Source: Sphingomonas sp. NFR15
Lineage (GTDB): Bacteria > Pseudomonadota > Alphaproteobacteria > Sphingomonadales > Sphingomonadaceae
Assembly: GCF_900103265.1 (NCBI RefSeq)
Contig: NZ_FMWX01000001.1
Coordinates: 749,753 to 813,752 of the forward strand
Length of the DNA: 64,000 nucleotides
Direction: 5' to 3'
Positions 54,701 through 64,000 of the stretch are shown here, piece after piece. The notes under the pieces were generated by a model. That model did no database searches and was not told where the DNA came from. It was given only the letters and a program-made list of their open reading frames with translations. The translations under genes and the position numbers were made by a program. Position 1 is the first letter of the stretch. Every line of letters starts with the position of its first letter.

Positions 54701-55666
54701 ATGTCGACCGTCAGCAATGTTCTGGACCGCGTCCTAGTCCTTGAAATGGTCCGCGTGACCGAAGCGGCGGCGATCGCCTGCTCTCCCCTGATCGGCCACG
54801 GCGACGAGAAAGCGGCGGACGCGGCGGCGGTCGATGCGATGCGCACCGCGCTCAACGGACTCTACATGGACGGCACCGTGGTGATCGGCGAGGGCGAGCG
54901 CGACGAGGCGCCGATGCTCTATATCGGCGAGAAGGTCGGCTCGGCGATCGGCAAGGGGCCGAAGATCGACATCGCGCTCGATCCGCTCGAAGGCACGACG
55001 ATCTGCGCCACCGCCGGCCCGAACAGCCTCGCGGTGCTGGCGATCGCCGAGGAAGGCGGGCTGCTCAACGCGCCGGACGTGTACATGGACAAGATCGCGG
55101 TCGGCCCCGGCTATCCCGACAACATCATCGATCTCGACAAATCGCCGAGCGAGAACGTCAAGGCGGTGGCGGCGGCGAAGGGCGTCGAGCCGTCGAAAAT
55201 CATGTGCTGCGTGCTCAACCGCCCGCGCCACGAGGCGCTGATCGCCGAATTGCGCGCGCTCGGCTGCGGCGTGATGCTGATCGGCGACGGCGACGTGGCA
55301 GGCGTGATCGCGACGACCAACCCGGAAACGACGATCGACATCTACATGGGCTCGGGCGGCGCGCCGGAGGGCGTGCTGGCGGCAGCGGCGCTCCGCTGCG
55401 TCGGCGGCCAGTTCAAGGGCCGGCTGCTGTTCCGCAACGATGACGAGCGCGCGCGTGCCGCGAAATGGGGCGTCACCGATCTCGACAAGCAATATGACCT
55501 GACCGAACTGGCCAAGGGCGACTGCATCTTCGCGGCGACCGGCGTGACCGACGGCTCGCTGCTCGCCGGCGTGAAGCGCAAGAAGGGCGTGATGACCACC
55601 GAGAGCGTGGTGATGCGCGCGTCCTCGGGCACGGTGCGCTGGGTGAAGGGCGAACACCGGATCTGA
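54701..55666 (+). CDS. glpX: Class II fructose-1,6-bisphosphatase
   Basis: 321 residues. The GlpX signatures are YMDGTVVIGEGERDEAPML (metal-binding Glu residues), IDIALDPLEGTT and the late GSGGAPEGVLAAAALRC. It hydrolyses fructose 1,6-bisphosphate in gluconeogenesis, needed when cells grow on triose- and acetate-yielding substrates. GGGGAA lies before the ATG at 54,701; the frame upstream to 54,527 is intergenic. A LacI-type operator upstream suggests carbon-source control. Confidence 0.94.
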   Translation: MSTVSNVLDRVLVLEMVRVTEAAAIACSPLIGHGDEKAADAAAVDAMRTALNGLYMDGTVVIGEGERDEAPMLYIGEKVGSAIGKGPKIDIALDPLEGTTICATAGPNSLAVLAIAEEGGLLNAPDVYMDKIAVGPGYPDNIIDLDKSPSENVKAVAAAKGVEPSKIMCCVLNRPRHEALIAELRALGCGVMLIGDGDVAGVIATTNPETTIDIYMGSGGAPEGVLAAAALRCVGGQFKGRLLFRNDDERARAAKWGVTDLDKQYDLTELAKGDCIFAATGVTDGSLLAGVKRKKGVMTTESVVMRASSGTVRWVKGEHRI

Positions 55667-55745
55667 TGTGCTCCTCCCGCTCGGGATCGAGCGGGGGATC
55701 GGTTTCGGGGGACTGCTCGGGCGGTGTCGCTTGGGGAATCCCCCC

Positions 55746-55772
55746 ACCATTTTGCCGAAGAGGCAAAATGGT
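55746..55772. terminator. Hairpin downstream of glpX
   Basis: ACCATTTTGCC and its exact complement (55,746-55,756 and 55,762-55,772) surround a 5-base loop, flanked by C-runs. Lying between convergent glpX and acetyltransferase genes, it may terminate both or be a dispersed palindromic element; there is no T-run. Confidence 0.55.
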
Positions 55773-55795
55773 CCCCCTCCCCGTTCCGGGGAGGA

Positions 55796-56287
55796 TCAGA
55801 GCGTGCGTTGGAGGAAGAGGACGTCGAGCGAGCGGCCGAATTTCTCGCCGATGTCGTGGAGCCGGCCGACTTCGCGGAAGCCGAGCTTCCCGTGAAGCGC
55901 GACCGAGGCGGGTTCGGGGCCGCCGACCACCGCCACCATCTCGCGGAACCCCGCCGCCGGCGCGGCGGCGATCAGCGCGCCGAGCAGGACGGTGCCGACG
56001 CCGCCGCCCCGCGCTTCCTCGGCGATGTAGATGCTGTCCTCGCACGAGGCGCGGTACGCCGCGCGATCCCGGAACTGCGCGGCATAGGCATAGCCGAGCA
56101 CCCTGCCCGCGCGCTCGGCGACGAGGAACGGCCAGCAGCGCGCGCGAATCTCGGCGATCCTGTGCCGCCAGTGCGCGACGCCGGGGGGATCGATATCGAA
56201 CGTGCCGGTGCCGTGCAGAACGTGGTGCGCGTAGATCGCGGTGATCGCGTCGGCATCGGCTTCGGTTACAGGGCGGATCGTCGTCAT
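55796..56287 (-). CDS. GNAT N-acetyltransferase, phosphinothricin/methionine-sulfoximine type
   Basis: 163 residues. The opening TIRPVTEADADAITAIYAHHV, the active-site segment LHGTGTFDIDPP, the acetyl-CoA motif ARGGGVGTVLLGALI and the late SVALHGKLGFREVGRLHDIG match the PAT/MddA/YwnH subfamily, which acetylates amino-acid analogues. It is most likely a detoxification or amino-acid salvage enzyme. It stands alone on the minus strand, converging on glpX. Confidence 0.85.
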   Translation of the reverse strand: MTTIRPVTEADADAITAIYAHHVLHGTGTFDIDPPGVAHWRHRIAEIRARCWPFLVAERAGRVLGYAYAAQFRDRAAYRASCEDSIYIAEEARGGGVGTVLLGALIAAAPAAGFREMVAVVGGPEPASVALHGKLGFREVGRLHDIGEKFGRSLDVLFLQRTL

Positions 56288-56463
56288 GCCCGCGCTTTGG
56301 CAGAAATCGGCTCGGCATCAAACCACCGAGTCCGCGGGTACCCGCCCTCCGCTTTGGACGCCGCGCGCGGCAGCGCGTGCCGCATCAGGGCATGAATCGT
56401 CGCTTTTCCGGTATTTCCGTGCCGCCAACGTGATATGAGGCGCGCGTTGAGGACAAGGTCGTC

Positions 56464-58557
56464 ATGATCGATACCATTATCGAGCCATCCGACCCGGAGG
56501 CGGGTTGGTCGCGACTGGCAGCGGCGAGCGAGCGGCTCGCCACGACGCGCTCGCTCGGCGAGGTCGTGGCGGTACTGCGCGAGACGGCGCGCGCGATCGT
56601 CGGCGCGGAGGGCATCGCGGTCGTGGTCCGTGAGGCCGGCACCTGCTTCTACGCCGCCGAGGATGCGGTCGGCCCGCTATGGGCGGGGAAGCGCTTCCCG
56701 ATCGAAAGCTGCGTTTCCGGCTGGGCGATGCTGCACCAGGAAACCGTGGTCATCCCCGACATCCGTACCGACGACCGCATCCCACGGGATGCCTATAGCC
56801 CGACATTCGTGCGCAGCCTCGCCATGGCGGCGATCGGCCGGCCCGAGCCGATCGCCGCGATCGGCGCCTATTGGTCGCGGACGGGCGAGCCCGATCCGGC
56901 GGTGGTCGCGCGGCTCGAGGCGCTCGCCCGGTCCGCCGCGATCGCGATCGAGAATGCGCGACTGCTCGCCTCGATCCGCGAGAGCGACCGTCAGCGCGAG
57001 ATGGCGCTCGCCGCCGGGCGCATGGGGGTGTGGTCGCTCGATCTGCCGAGCCGCGCGCTCAAGACCTCGGCGATGTGCCGGATCACCTTCGGGCGCGATC
57101 CCGACCAGGATTTCTCCTTCGCCGAATTGCGCGCGGCGATCCACCCCGATGACCGTGAGCGCGTGTTCGCGACGATCTGGGAAAGCATCGCCAACGCCAA
57201 CGACTGCGATCTCGAACATCGCGTGGTGACGGCGGCGGGCGAGACGTGCTGGGTCGCGATCCGCGCGCAGCCGACCTATGCGGCGGACGGAACGCCGCTG
57301 ATGCTCGCCGGCGTATCGGTCGACATCACCGCGCGCCAGCGGATGGAGGAGGCGCTGCGCGACTCCGCCGCGACGCTCGAACATCTCGTCGCCGAGCGCA
57401 CGCGCGAACTGATCAAGACGCAGGAGGCGCTGCGCCAATCGCAAAAGCTGGAGGCGATGGGCCAGCTCACCGGCGGCGTCGCGCACGATTTCAACAATCT
57501 GCTCACCCCGATCATCGGCAGCCTCGATCTGCTGCAGCGCCGCGCGGTCGGCGGCGCGCGCGAGCAACGGCTGATCTCGGGCGCGATCGAATCGGCGGAT
57601 CGCGCCAAGACGCTCGTCCAGCGGCTGCTCGCCTTCGCGCGCCGCCAGCCGCTCAACCCCGGCGCGATCGACGTCGCGACGTTGCTGATCGAGATGAGCA
57701 CGCTGATCGGCACCACGATCGGTCCGCAGATATCGCTCCGCCTCGATATCGCCGAGGATCTGCCGCTCGCCCACGCCGATGCGAACCAGGTCGAGATGGC
57801 GATTCTCAATCTGGCGGTGAACGCGCGCGACGCGATGCCCGAGGGGGGCACGCTGACGATCGCGGCAAAGCTCGACAGCGCCGGCCGCGACCACCGCGCC
57901 GGCCTGAGCGAAGGGCAATATATCCTGCTGTCCGTGGCGGACACGGGAACCGGCATGGACGAGACGACGCGCGCGCGCGCGATCGAACCGTTCTTCTCGA
58001 CCAAGGGCGTCGGGCGCGGCACGGGGCTTGGCCTGTCGATGGCGCACGGCCTCGCGCTGCAGCTCGGCGGCGCGCTCGCGCTCGACAGCGCGGTCGGCGC
58101 GGGAACGCTGATCGAATTGTGGCTGCCGGTCTCGAATGTCGCCGTGCTCGCCGTCGCGGCGGTGCCGGCCGAAGCGGCGCCGCACCGGCACTCGGGCACG
58201 GCGCTGCTGGTCGATGACGAGAATCTGGTCCGCGCCACCACCGCCGACATGCTGACCGATCTCGGCTTCACGGTGATCGAGGCGCGCTCGGGCGAGGAGG
58301 CGCTCGCGCTGCTCGACGCGAACCCCGACATCGACATCCTCGTCACCGACCATGTCATGCCGCACATGACCGGGGCCGAGCTGGCGCGCGCGGCGACGGC
58401 GCGGCGCCCCGGCCTGCGCGTGCTGGTGGTTTCGGGCTATTCCGACGCCGGCGGCCTGTCGCCCGACCTGCCGCGGCTGGAGAAGCCCTTCCGCCAGGCC
58501 GACCTCGCGCTGCATATCGCCGCGGCGATGCAGATGCCGGCGGCGGCCTCGGTCTGA
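56464..58557 (+). CDS. Hybrid histidine kinase (GAF-PAS-HisKA-HATPase-REC)
   Basis: 697 residues, no membrane segment. Order: GAF (about 20-180), PAS/PAC (about 185-295), a helical linker, HisKA with the phosphorylated His341 in GGVAHDFNNLL, HATPase_c with the N box NLAVNARDAMP and G boxes DTGTGMDE and GTGLGLSM, then a receiver with Asp629 in ILVTDHVMP. The H-box type belongs to the HWE-neighbouring group of soluble kinases with a C-terminal receiver. A phosphotransferase or separate output protein would be needed; none is adjacent. The GAF domain may sense a soluble ligand or redox state. Confidence 0.9.
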   Translation: MIDTIIEPSDPEAGWSRLAAASERLATTRSLGEVVAVLRETARAIVGAEGIAVVVREAGTCFYAAEDAVGPLWAGKRFPIESCVSGWAMLHQETVVIPDIRTDDRIPRDAYSPTFVRSLAMAAIGRPEPIAAIGAYWSRTGEPDPAVVARLEALARSAAIAIENARLLASIRESDRQREMALAAGRMGVWSLDLPSRALKTSAMCRITFGRDPDQDFSFAELRAAIHPDDRERVFATIWESIANANDCDLEHRVVTAAGETCWVAIRAQPTYAADGTPLMLAGVSVDITARQRMEEALRDSAATLEHLVAERTRELIKTQEALRQSQKLEAMGQLTGGVAHDFNNLLTPIIGSLDLLQRRAVGGAREQRLISGAIESADRAKTLVQRLLAFARRQPLNPGAIDVATLLIEMSTLIGTTIGPQISLRLDIAEDLPLAHADANQVEMAILNLAVNARDAMPEGGTLTIAAKLDSAGRDHRAGLSEGQYILLSVADTGTGMDETTRARAIEPFFSTKGVGRGTGLGLSMAHGLALQLGGALALDSAVGAGTLIELWLPVSNVAVLAVAAVPAEAAPHRHSGTALLVDDENLVRATTADMLTDLGFTVIEARSGEEALALLDANPDIDILVTDHVMPHMTGAELARAATARRPGLRVLVVSGYSDAGGLSPDLPRLEKPFRQADLALHIAAAMQMPAAASV

Positions 58558-58691
58558 ATTGGTCAATCCGATCAAGACGATGATCGCGCGATTGGAAAGA
58601 ACCCGAGACAGACCCGCTTCGATTATGGCAGAAGACGCGGTGGGCCGCGAAATCGCAAGGGGCGCGGGCGGCCACGGCATCGGAGGGGGGC

Positions 58692-59483
58692 ATGAAGGCC
58701 GAAGGCGAAACACAGGCTGAGGGCTCCGGCGAAGGCCGCGACCGGCTGTACCAGCAGCTCGCGCGCAAATTGTTCGAGGAGCTGGCCTCGGGCCGCTATG
58801 CGATCGGCGACCGGTTGCCCGCCGAACGCGATCTCGCGATCGAGCATGGCGTCAGCCGGCCGACTGTGCGCGAGGCGATCATCGCGCTCGAGGTGCAGGG
58901 CTTCGTCGAGGTGCGGATCGGTGCGGGCGCCTATGTGCGGCGCATTCCGGGCACCGCCGAGACGCCCGGTTTCCACGTCACCGGTTTCGAGCTGATGGAG
59001 GCGCGGATCGCGATCGAAGGCGAGGCGGCGGCGCTGGCGGCGGTGCAGATCACCGATGCCGAACTCGATCTGCTCGACGAGCTGGTCGAACGGATCGACC
59101 GACAGAACCGGATGAGCGCCAACCCCGACGACGCGGACAATACCGACCGCGAGTTCCATCAGGTGATCGCGCGCGCGACGCGCAACGCGGCGATGGTCAA
59201 TACGGTCGAGCATATGTGGCATCTGCGGGCGAGTTCACCCGACATCGCGCTGCTGCTCGCCAAGGCGCGGGCGGCCAAGGTGAAGCCGGTGGTCGAGGAA
59301 CATCGCGTGATCGCCGAGGCGCTACGCTCGCGCGACCCGCAGCGCGCGCGCGGGGCGATGCGCGCGCATATCGCGGCGGTGCTCGACCATCTGCTGTTCG
59401 CGACCGAGGAAGCCGCCGTCGCCGAAGCGCGGCGCGCGGCGCAGACCACGCGCGAGCGGTTCAGCCGGCTGAGCGGGCTGTAG
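58692..59483 (+). CDS. GntR-family regulator, FCD (FadR/UxuR-like) subgroup
   Basis: 263 residues. The winged helix (RYAIGDRLPAERDLAIEHGV followed by SRPTVREAIIALEVQGFVEV, about 35-75) is followed by an all-helical FCD domain with the metal-binding residues in DREFHQVIARAT and VEEHRVIAEAL. UxuR/ExuR-like members respond to hexuronates and related acid sugars. It is a candidate regulator of the pectin or TTCGAA-linked loci, but there is no catabolic gene beside it. It converges on gcvPB across a repeat pair. Confidence 0.86.
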   Translation: MKAEGETQAEGSGEGRDRLYQQLARKLFEELASGRYAIGDRLPAERDLAIEHGVSRPTVREAIIALEVQGFVEVRIGAGAYVRRIPGTAETPGFHVTGFELMEARIAIEGEAAALAAVQITDAELDLLDELVERIDRQNRMSANPDDADNTDREFHQVIARATRNAAMVNTVEHMWHLRASSPDIALLLAKARAAKVKPVVEEHRVIAEALRSRDPQRARGAMRAHIAAVLDHLLFATEEAAVAEARRAAQTTRERFSRLSGL

Positions 59484-59520
59484 CGAGCCGGGCGCGGGAT
59501 CCGACGAACGGTTTCGAGAC

Positions 59521-59610
59521 GAACCGTTCGCACTGAGCGAAGTCGAAGGGCGTGCCGCAAGCGCCGTGCTCGCGGTACGGGCTTCGACTTCGCTCAGCCC
59601 GAACGGGGTT
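59521..59610. repeat. Inverted pair of the dispersed GAGCGAAGTCGA element
   Basis: Two elements (about 59,521-59,551 and 59,579-59,610) face each other with nearly complementary sequence (GAGCGAAGTCGAAG and CTTCGACTTCGCTC cores). As at 14,188, the pair fills the gap between two convergent genes, consistent with a shared terminator role. Confidence 0.75.
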
Positions 59611-59615
59611 GAGGG

Positions 59616-61190
59616 TTACTCCGCCGCCTGCGCGAGCGGCGCGTCCTTCCACACCAGCACCGGCTTGCGCGCCGCCTGCGTCTCGTCGAGGCGGCTGCGC
59701 GGCGCGAAATGCGGGGCGGTCTTGAGCGTGGCGTCGCCCGCGCGCGCGCGCTCCGCCACGCTGCGCAAGGCGGCGACGAACTGATCGATGCCGGCCTTGC
59801 TCTCGGTCTCGGTCGGCTCGACCAGCATCGCGCCGTGGACGACGAGCGGGAAATAGACCGTCATCGGGTGGAAGCCCTCGTCGATCAGCCCCTTCGCCAC
59901 GTCGAGCGTCGAGAAGCCCTCGGGGAAGCCGTCGTCGGAGAACAGAGCCTCGTGCATGCACGGTCCCGATGCCGCGTACGGCGCGGAGAGCGTGCCCTCG
60001 AGGCTGCGCAGGATGTAATTGGCGTTGAGCACCGCATCCTCGGCGACCTGCTTCAGCCCGTCCGCGCCGTGGCTGAGGATGTAGGTGAGCGCGCGCGTGA
60101 ACATGCCCATCTGGCCGTGGAACGCGACCATCCGGCCGAAGCTCTGCGGATGATCGTCGCCCGCGGTCTCTTCCTCGACCAACGCGAAATGGCCGTCGGC
60201 GTGCTTGGCGACGAACGGCAGCGGGCCGAACGGCGACAAGGCTTCGGACAGCACGACCGGCCCCGAGCCAGGACCGCCGCCGCCATGCGGGGTCGAGAAG
60301 GTCTTGTGCAGGTTGATGTGCATCGCGTCGATGCCGAGATCGCCCGGACGCACCTTGCCGACGATCGCGTTGAAGTTCGCGCCGTCGCAATAGACGAAAC
60401 CGCCAACGGCGTGGACCGCGTCCGAGATCGTCTTCATGTCGCGTTCGAACAGCCCGCAGGTGTTCGGGTTGGTGATCATCACCGCCGCCACATCCGGTCC
60501 GAGCCGGGCGATCAGCGCGGCGCTGTCGACACGGCCTTCGTCGGTGGCGGGGATGTTCTCGACCGTATAGCCCGCGAACGCCGCCGTCGCGGGGTTGGTG
60601 CCGTGCGCGCTCTCCGGCACCAGGATGACCTTGCGGTGCCCCTCGCCCTTGGCTTCCAAAGCGGCCTTGATCGCGAGGATGCCGCACAGCTCGCCGTGCG
60701 CGCCCGCCTTGGGGCTCATCGCAACGCCGTGCATGCCGGTGAGCGTGATGAGCCACACCGCGAGTTCCTGAATCACGCCGAGGGCGCCCTGCACGGTATC
60801 GACCGGCTGGAGCGGGTGGACGTCGGCGAAACCGGGCAGCCGCGCCATCTTCTCGTTGAGGCGCGGATTGTGCTTCATCGTGCACGAGCCGAGCGGGAAC
60901 AGCCCGAGGTCGATCGCGTAATTCTGGCGGCTGAGGCGCGTGTAATGCCGCATCGCCTCGGGTTCGGACAGGCCGGGCAGGCCGATCGTGGTGGTGCGTT
61001 CGAGAGTGCCGAGGCGCGGCTTGCCCGCCGGCGGCTCGGCGAGATCGACGCCGGTGGTCAAGGTCGAGCCGACCTCGAAGATCAGCGGCTCCTCGAGCAT
61101 CAGCGCGCGGTTGCCGGTGACGGTGGCGGGCGCCGCGTTGGCGGCGGTCTCGGGGCGCTCGGGGCGCCAGCCGGCGGGATTGATGCTCAT
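59616..61190 (-). CDS. gcvPB: Glycine dehydrogenase (decarboxylating) subunit 2
   Basis: 524 residues, the C-terminal half of the glycine cleavage P protein. [29 protein letters not shown] and the PLP-lysine site [19 protein letters not shown] with Lys296 are diagnostic. With subunit 1 it decarboxylates glycine and loads the aminomethyl group on GcvH. The start overlaps the gcvPA stop as ATGA. Confidence 0.95.
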   Translation of the reverse strand: MSINPAGWRPERPETAANAAPATVTGNRALMLEEPLIFEVGSTLTTGVDLAEPPAGKPRLGTLERTTTIGLPGLSEPEAMRHYTRLSRQNYAIDLGLFPLGSCTMKHNPRLNEKMARLPGFADVHPLQPVDTVQGALGVIQELAVWLITLTGMHGVAMSPKAGAHGELCGILAIKAALEAKGEGHRKVILVPESAHGTNPATAAFAGYTVENIPATDEGRVDSAALIARLGPDVAAVMITNPNTCGLFERDMKTISDAVHAVGGFVYCDGANFNAIVGKVRPGDLGIDAMHINLHKTFSTPHGGGGPGSGPVVLSEALSPFGPLPFVAKHADGHFALVEEETAGDDHPQSFGRMVAFHGQMGMFTRALTYILSHGADGLKQVAEDAVLNANYILRSLEGTLSAPYAASGPCMHEALFSDDGFPEGFSTLDVAKGLIDEGFHPMTVYFPLVVHGAMLVEPTETESKAGIDQFVAALRSVAERARAGDATLKTAPHFAPRSRLDETQAARKPVLVWKDAPLAQAAE

Positions 61191-62545
61191 GCCAGTTCCT
61201 CCGCGAGCGCCTGCGCCAGCGCTTCGACATCGTCTTCGGTGGTGGTTTCGGTGACGGCGACGACAAGGCCGTTCGCCAGCGCCGCCGCGCCCGGATAGAG
61301 CCGCCCCAGCGACACGCCGGCGAGAATGCCGCGATCGGCGAGCGCGCGGACGACCGGGCGGGCTTCCTTGGTCAGCTTGAGCGTGAACTCGTTGAAGAAC
61401 GCACCGTTCACCAGTTCGACGCCGGGCACTTCAGCAAGCCGGTCGGCGGCCGAAACCGCGCCCAGGTGATTGAGATCGGCGAGCCGGCGCAGCCCCGCCT
61501 CGCCGAGCAGCGTCATGTGCGCGGACATCGCCAGCGCACACAGCACCGAGGAGGTGCAGATGTTCGAGGTCGCCTTCTCGCGGCGGATGTGCTGCTCGCG
61601 CGTGGAGAGCGTCAGCACGAAGCCGCGCTTGCCCTCCGCATCGACGGTCTCGCCGCAGAGCCGGCCCGGCATCTGGCGGACATATTTGTCCTTGCAGCCG
61701 AAAAGGCCCACGTATGGGCCGCCGAACTGGAGGCCCACGCCGAGCGACTGGCCTTCACCCACCACGATATCGGCGTCCATCTCGCCGGGCGAGCGGATCG
61801 CGCCGAGCGCGACCGGCTCGGTGACGACCGCGACGAGCAGCGCCTTGTTGGCATGGCACGCGTCGGCAAGCGCGGAGAGATCGGCGATGCGGCCGAGGAT
61901 GTCCGGATATTGCACGACCACGCACGAGGTTTCGCCGTCGATCTTGGCGATCAGCGCGTCGATGCCGAAATCGTCGTCGAGCGTCGGCAGCGCGGTATCG
62001 AGCGCGTCGCCGGTGTATTTCGCCATCGTCTTCGCGACGGAAACGTAATGCGGGTGAAGCCCCGGCGAGAGGATCGCCTTGGCGCGCTTGGTGATCCGCC
62101 GCGCCATGCCGATCGCTTCCCAGCACGCAGTCGAGCCGTCGTACATCGAGGCGTTGGCGACGTCGGTGCCGAGCAGCCGCGCGACCTGCGTCTGGAACTC
62201 GAACATCACCTGCAACGTGCCCTGCGCGATCTCGGGCTGGTACGGCGTATAGGCGGTGAGGAACTCGCCACGCTGGATGATGTGATCGACGCTCGCCGGC
62301 ACGTGATGCCGGTAGGCGCCGCAGCCGAGGAAGAACGGCACCTGCCCGGCGACCGTGTTGCGCGCGGCGAGCGCGCTCATGTGGCGTTCGACCGCCATTT
62401 CGCTCGCGTGCATCGGCAGGCCGGCGATCGGACCCGAGAGGCGCGCGGCCTCGGGCACATCGACGAACAGATCGTCGATCGTGGCGGCGCCGACCACGCT
62501 GAGCATCGCCTGGCGATCGGTGTCGGTGAGGGGCAGATAGCGCAT
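61187..62545 (-). CDS. gcvPA: Glycine dehydrogenase (decarboxylating) subunit 1
   Basis: 452 residues, the N-terminal half of the P protein. Diagnostic segments are [15 protein letters not shown] at the start, [36 protein letters not shown] and [12 protein letters not shown]. It pairs with GcvPB; the split form is common in alphaproteobacteria. It is preceded by a palindromic repeat region that separates it from gcvH, so either transcription continues through or a second promoter exists. Confidence 0.95.
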   Translation of the reverse strand: MRYLPLTDTDRQAMLSVVGAATIDDLFVDVPEAARLSGPIAGLPMHASEMAVERHMSALAARNTVAGQVPFFLGCGAYRHHVPASVDHIIQRGEFLTAYTPYQPEIAQGTLQVMFEFQTQVARLLGTDVANASMYDGSTACWEAIGMARRITKRAKAILSPGLHPHYVSVAKTMAKYTGDALDTALPTLDDDFGIDALIAKIDGETSCVVVQYPDILGRIADLSALADACHANKALLVAVVTEPVALGAIRSPGEMDADIVVGEGQSLGVGLQFGGPYVGLFGCKDKYVRQMPGRLCGETVDAEGKRGFVLTLSTREQHIRREKATSNICTSSVLCALAMSAHMTLLGEAGLRRLADLNHLGAVSAADRLAEVPGVELVNGAFFNEFTLKLTKEARPVVRALADRGILAGVSLGRLYPGAAALANGLVVAVTETTTEDDVEALAQALAEELA

Positions 62546-62554
62546 TCGAATCTC

Positions 62555-62660
62555 CTCCCCTCCCGCTTGCGGGAGGGGCTGGGGGAGGGCTTGTCCGCAA
62601 ACAATCGGCCGGAGGGGTGGACAGGCCCTCCCCCGACCCCTCCCGCAAGCGGGAGGGGAG
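62555..62660. repeat. Paired GC-rich palindromes between gcvH and gcvPA
   Basis: Two perfect palindromes, CCCCTCCCGC-TT-GCGGGAGGGG at 62,557-62,578 and its counterpart at 62,637-62,658, form a larger inverted repeat of about 38 bases per arm. This is the CCCTCCCGCAAGCGGGAGGG element class of sphingomonads. It lies inside the gcv operon and may stabilise the upstream transcript or attenuate gcvPA/gcvPB. Confidence 0.8.
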
Positions 62661-62666
62661 AAAGGT

Positions 62667-63038
62667 TTACTGCTTCGCCACGAAGTCGGCGTAGGCCGCT
62701 TCGTCCATCAGGCTCGACAGTTCCGAAGGATCGGAGAGCGTCAGCTTGAAGAACCAGCCCTGCCCTTCGGCATCCTCGTTGACGAGCGCGGGATTGTCGG
62801 CGAGCGCGGGGTTGCCCTCGGTCACCGTGCCGGAGACCGGCGCGTACACGTCCGACGCGGCCTTGACGCTTTCGACCACGGCGGCGTCGCCGCCCTTGGT
62901 CAGCGCCTTGCCCGCCTCGGGCACCTCGACGAACACGATGTCGCCGAGCTGGCCCTGCGCGAATTCGGTGATGCCGACCGTGCCGGTATCGCCCTCGACA
63001 TCGACCCACTCATGATCTTCGGTGAAATAGCGGCTCAT
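62667..63038 (-). CDS. gcvH: Glycine cleavage system H protein
   Basis: 123 residues. The lipoyl-lysine lies in [10 protein letters not shown] (Lys59), with FTEDHEWV at the start and [14 protein letters not shown] near the end. It shuttles the aminomethyl group between P, T and L proteins. It follows gcvT by 15 bases and precedes gcvPA across the palindromic repeats. Confidence 0.95.
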   Translation of the reverse strand: MSRYFTEDHEWVDVEGDTGTVGITEFAQGQLGDIVFVEVPEAGKALTKGGDAAVVESVKAASDVYAPVSGTVTEGNPALADNPALVNEDAEGQGWFFKLTLSDPSELSSLMDEAAYADFVAKQ

Positions 63039-63053
63039 GGCACGGGCCTCCTG

Positions 63054-64000
63054 TTAGCGGACGTAGCGGTGGGGAACGAAGGGCATCGCGGTGACGGTCG
63101 CGTGATGGACCTTGCCGCGCTGCGAAAGCTGGATGCGGGTGCCGGCGGCGGCGAGCGCGGCGGGCACATAGGCCATTGCGATCGGCGCACCGAGGCTCGG
63201 CGCGAAGCCGCCCGAGGTGACGCGGCCGTGCTCGCCGCCATCGGCGCCGAGCACGGCCGCGCCCTCGCGCACCGGCTGGCGACCCTCGACCAGCAGGCCG
63301 ACGCGCTTCACCGCCGGGCCGTTCTCGCGCTCGGCGAGGATGCGCTCGGCACCGGGGAAATCGGCGGCTTCCCGGCGGCGCTTGGACAGCGCGAAGCCGA
63401 GATCGGCGACCACCGGCGTGATCGTCTCGTCGAGATCATGGCCGTAGAGCGGCAGCCCCGCCTCCAGCCGGAGCGAATCGCGCGCGCCGAGACCGATCGG
63501 CTTGACCTCGGGCTGTTCGCACAGCGCATCCGCGAGCGCCTCGGCATGCTCGCCATCGACCGAAATCTCGAAACCATCCTCGCCGGTATAGCCCGAGCGC
63601 GCGATCCACAGCGGCTTGCCGTCCCATTCGAACGCCGCCGCCGTCATGAAGACGAGATCGCGCACGCCCGACACCAGCCGCGCGAGCGCATCGACCGCCT
63701 TCGGCCCCTGCAGGGCGAGCAGCGCCTGATCCTCCATATGGTTGATGAGCACGTCCTCGGGCAGTTGATCGAGGAAATAGGCGATATCGTCGAACTTGGT
63801 CGCGCCGTTGACGACCATGTAGAGGCCGCGCACGTCGAACGGATTCTCGTCGGGCAGGCGCGTGACCATGAGATCGTCGAGAATGCCGCCGTCTTCGGCG
63901 AGCAGCAGCGAATAGCGCTGGCGGCCCTGCTTCAACCCGGCGATGTCGCCCGGCAGAACCGATTCGAGCGCGCCGTCGAGATCGGCTCCCGCTTCGGCGG
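63054..64000 (-). CDS. gcvT: Glycine cleavage system aminomethyltransferase (5' partial)
   Basis: About 315 residues are visible; the frame continues past the right edge (LESVLPGDIAGLKQGRQRYS reads through 63,935), so the N-terminus is missing. Recognisable T-protein features are YSLLLAEDGGILDDLMVTRL, the folate-binding region WIARSGYTGEDGFEI and ARDSLRLEAGLPLYGHDLDE, and the C-terminal barrel ending in MPFVPHRYVR. It transfers the C1 unit to tetrahydrofolate. A methionine at 63,935 is internal. First visible gene of the gcvT-H-PA-PB operon. Confidence 0.93.
   Translation of the reverse strand, partial: AEAGADLDGALESVLPGDIAGLKQGRQRYSLLLAEDGGILDDLMVTRLPDENPFDVRGLYMVVNGATKFDDIAYFLDQLPEDVLINHMEDQALLALQGPKAVDALARLVSGVRDLVFMTAAAFEWDGKPLWIARSGYTGEDGFEISVDGEHAEALADALCEQPEVKPIGLGARDSLRLEAGLPLYGHDLDETITPVVADLGFALSKRRREAADFPGAERILAERENGPAVKRVGLLVEGRQPVREGAAVLGADGGEHGRVTSGGFAPSLGAPIAMAYVPAALAAAGTRIQLSQRGKVHHATVTAMPFVPHRYVR

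Overview
The window reads as chromosomal DNA of a plant-associated alphaproteobacterium, most likely a sphingomonad (Sphingomonas or a close relative). The support is uniformly high GC, two large TonB-dependent receptors, Tat-type leaders on secreted polysaccharide hydrolases, the split glycine-cleavage P protein (gcvPA/gcvPB), and a dispersed GAGCGAAGTCGA-type repeat familiar from this group. I see no integrase, transposase, phage gene, tRNA, rRNA or CRISPR array.

Positions 1-16,000 hold a pectin (rhamnogalacturonan I) utilisation locus. It starts with the end of a GH8 xylanase gene and a divergent TonB receptor. A tight plus-strand run follows: CE12 rhamnogalacturonan acetylesterase, GH28, GH35 beta-galactosidase, GH53 endo-galactanase, GH105 unsaturated-uronyl hydrolase and a GPH-family sugar transporter. 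A convergent esterase and an IclR regulator close it. Together they would deacetylate and cut the backbone, strip galactan side chains and import the products. Positions 16,100-19,500 carry ordinary genes (SDR, HPP membrane protein, LamG protein, metallo-beta-lactamase fold).

Positions 19,500-39,400 are best explained as apiose and rhamnose harvesting, as from rhamnogalacturonan II or apiosyl/rhamnosyl glycosides. A GH140-like (apiosidase-type) gene overlaps a quinone D-lactate dehydrogenase gene and diverges from an MFS transporter. Next comes a minus-strand operon of split transketolase (aptA/aptB-like), FGGY kinase and TonB receptor, closed by a clear intrinsic terminator. It diverges from a plus-strand operon of DeoR regulator, xylose-isomerase-like TIM barrel, GH78 alpha-L-rhamnosidase, racemase-like protein and MFS transporter. 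The isomerase, kinase and split-transketolase set matches the described non-oxidative D-apiose route (apiose, apulose, apulose 4-phosphate, then xylulose 5-phosphate).

Positions 39,500-46,600 carry small lipoprotein genes and a phosphoketolase-acetate kinase operon that could consume xylulose 5-phosphate. Positions 46,600-51,400 hold a second candidate branch: a GH127-like hydrolase, a RuBisCO-like protein and a DUF1537 acid-sugar kinase, the pair expected in oxidative (apionate-type) apiose catabolism. Between RLP and kinase lies a 78-bp in-frame repeat array that forms an open reading frame joined by ATGA overlaps to both neighbours; this is the oddest structure in the window.

The remainder is housekeeping: DUF1080 protein, HAD hydrolase, dapD, glutaminyl cyclase, glpX (with a LacI-type operator upstream), an acetyltransferase, a hybrid histidine kinase, a GntR/FCD regulator and the glycine cleavage operon gcvT-gcvH-gcvPA-gcvPB, which runs off the right edge.
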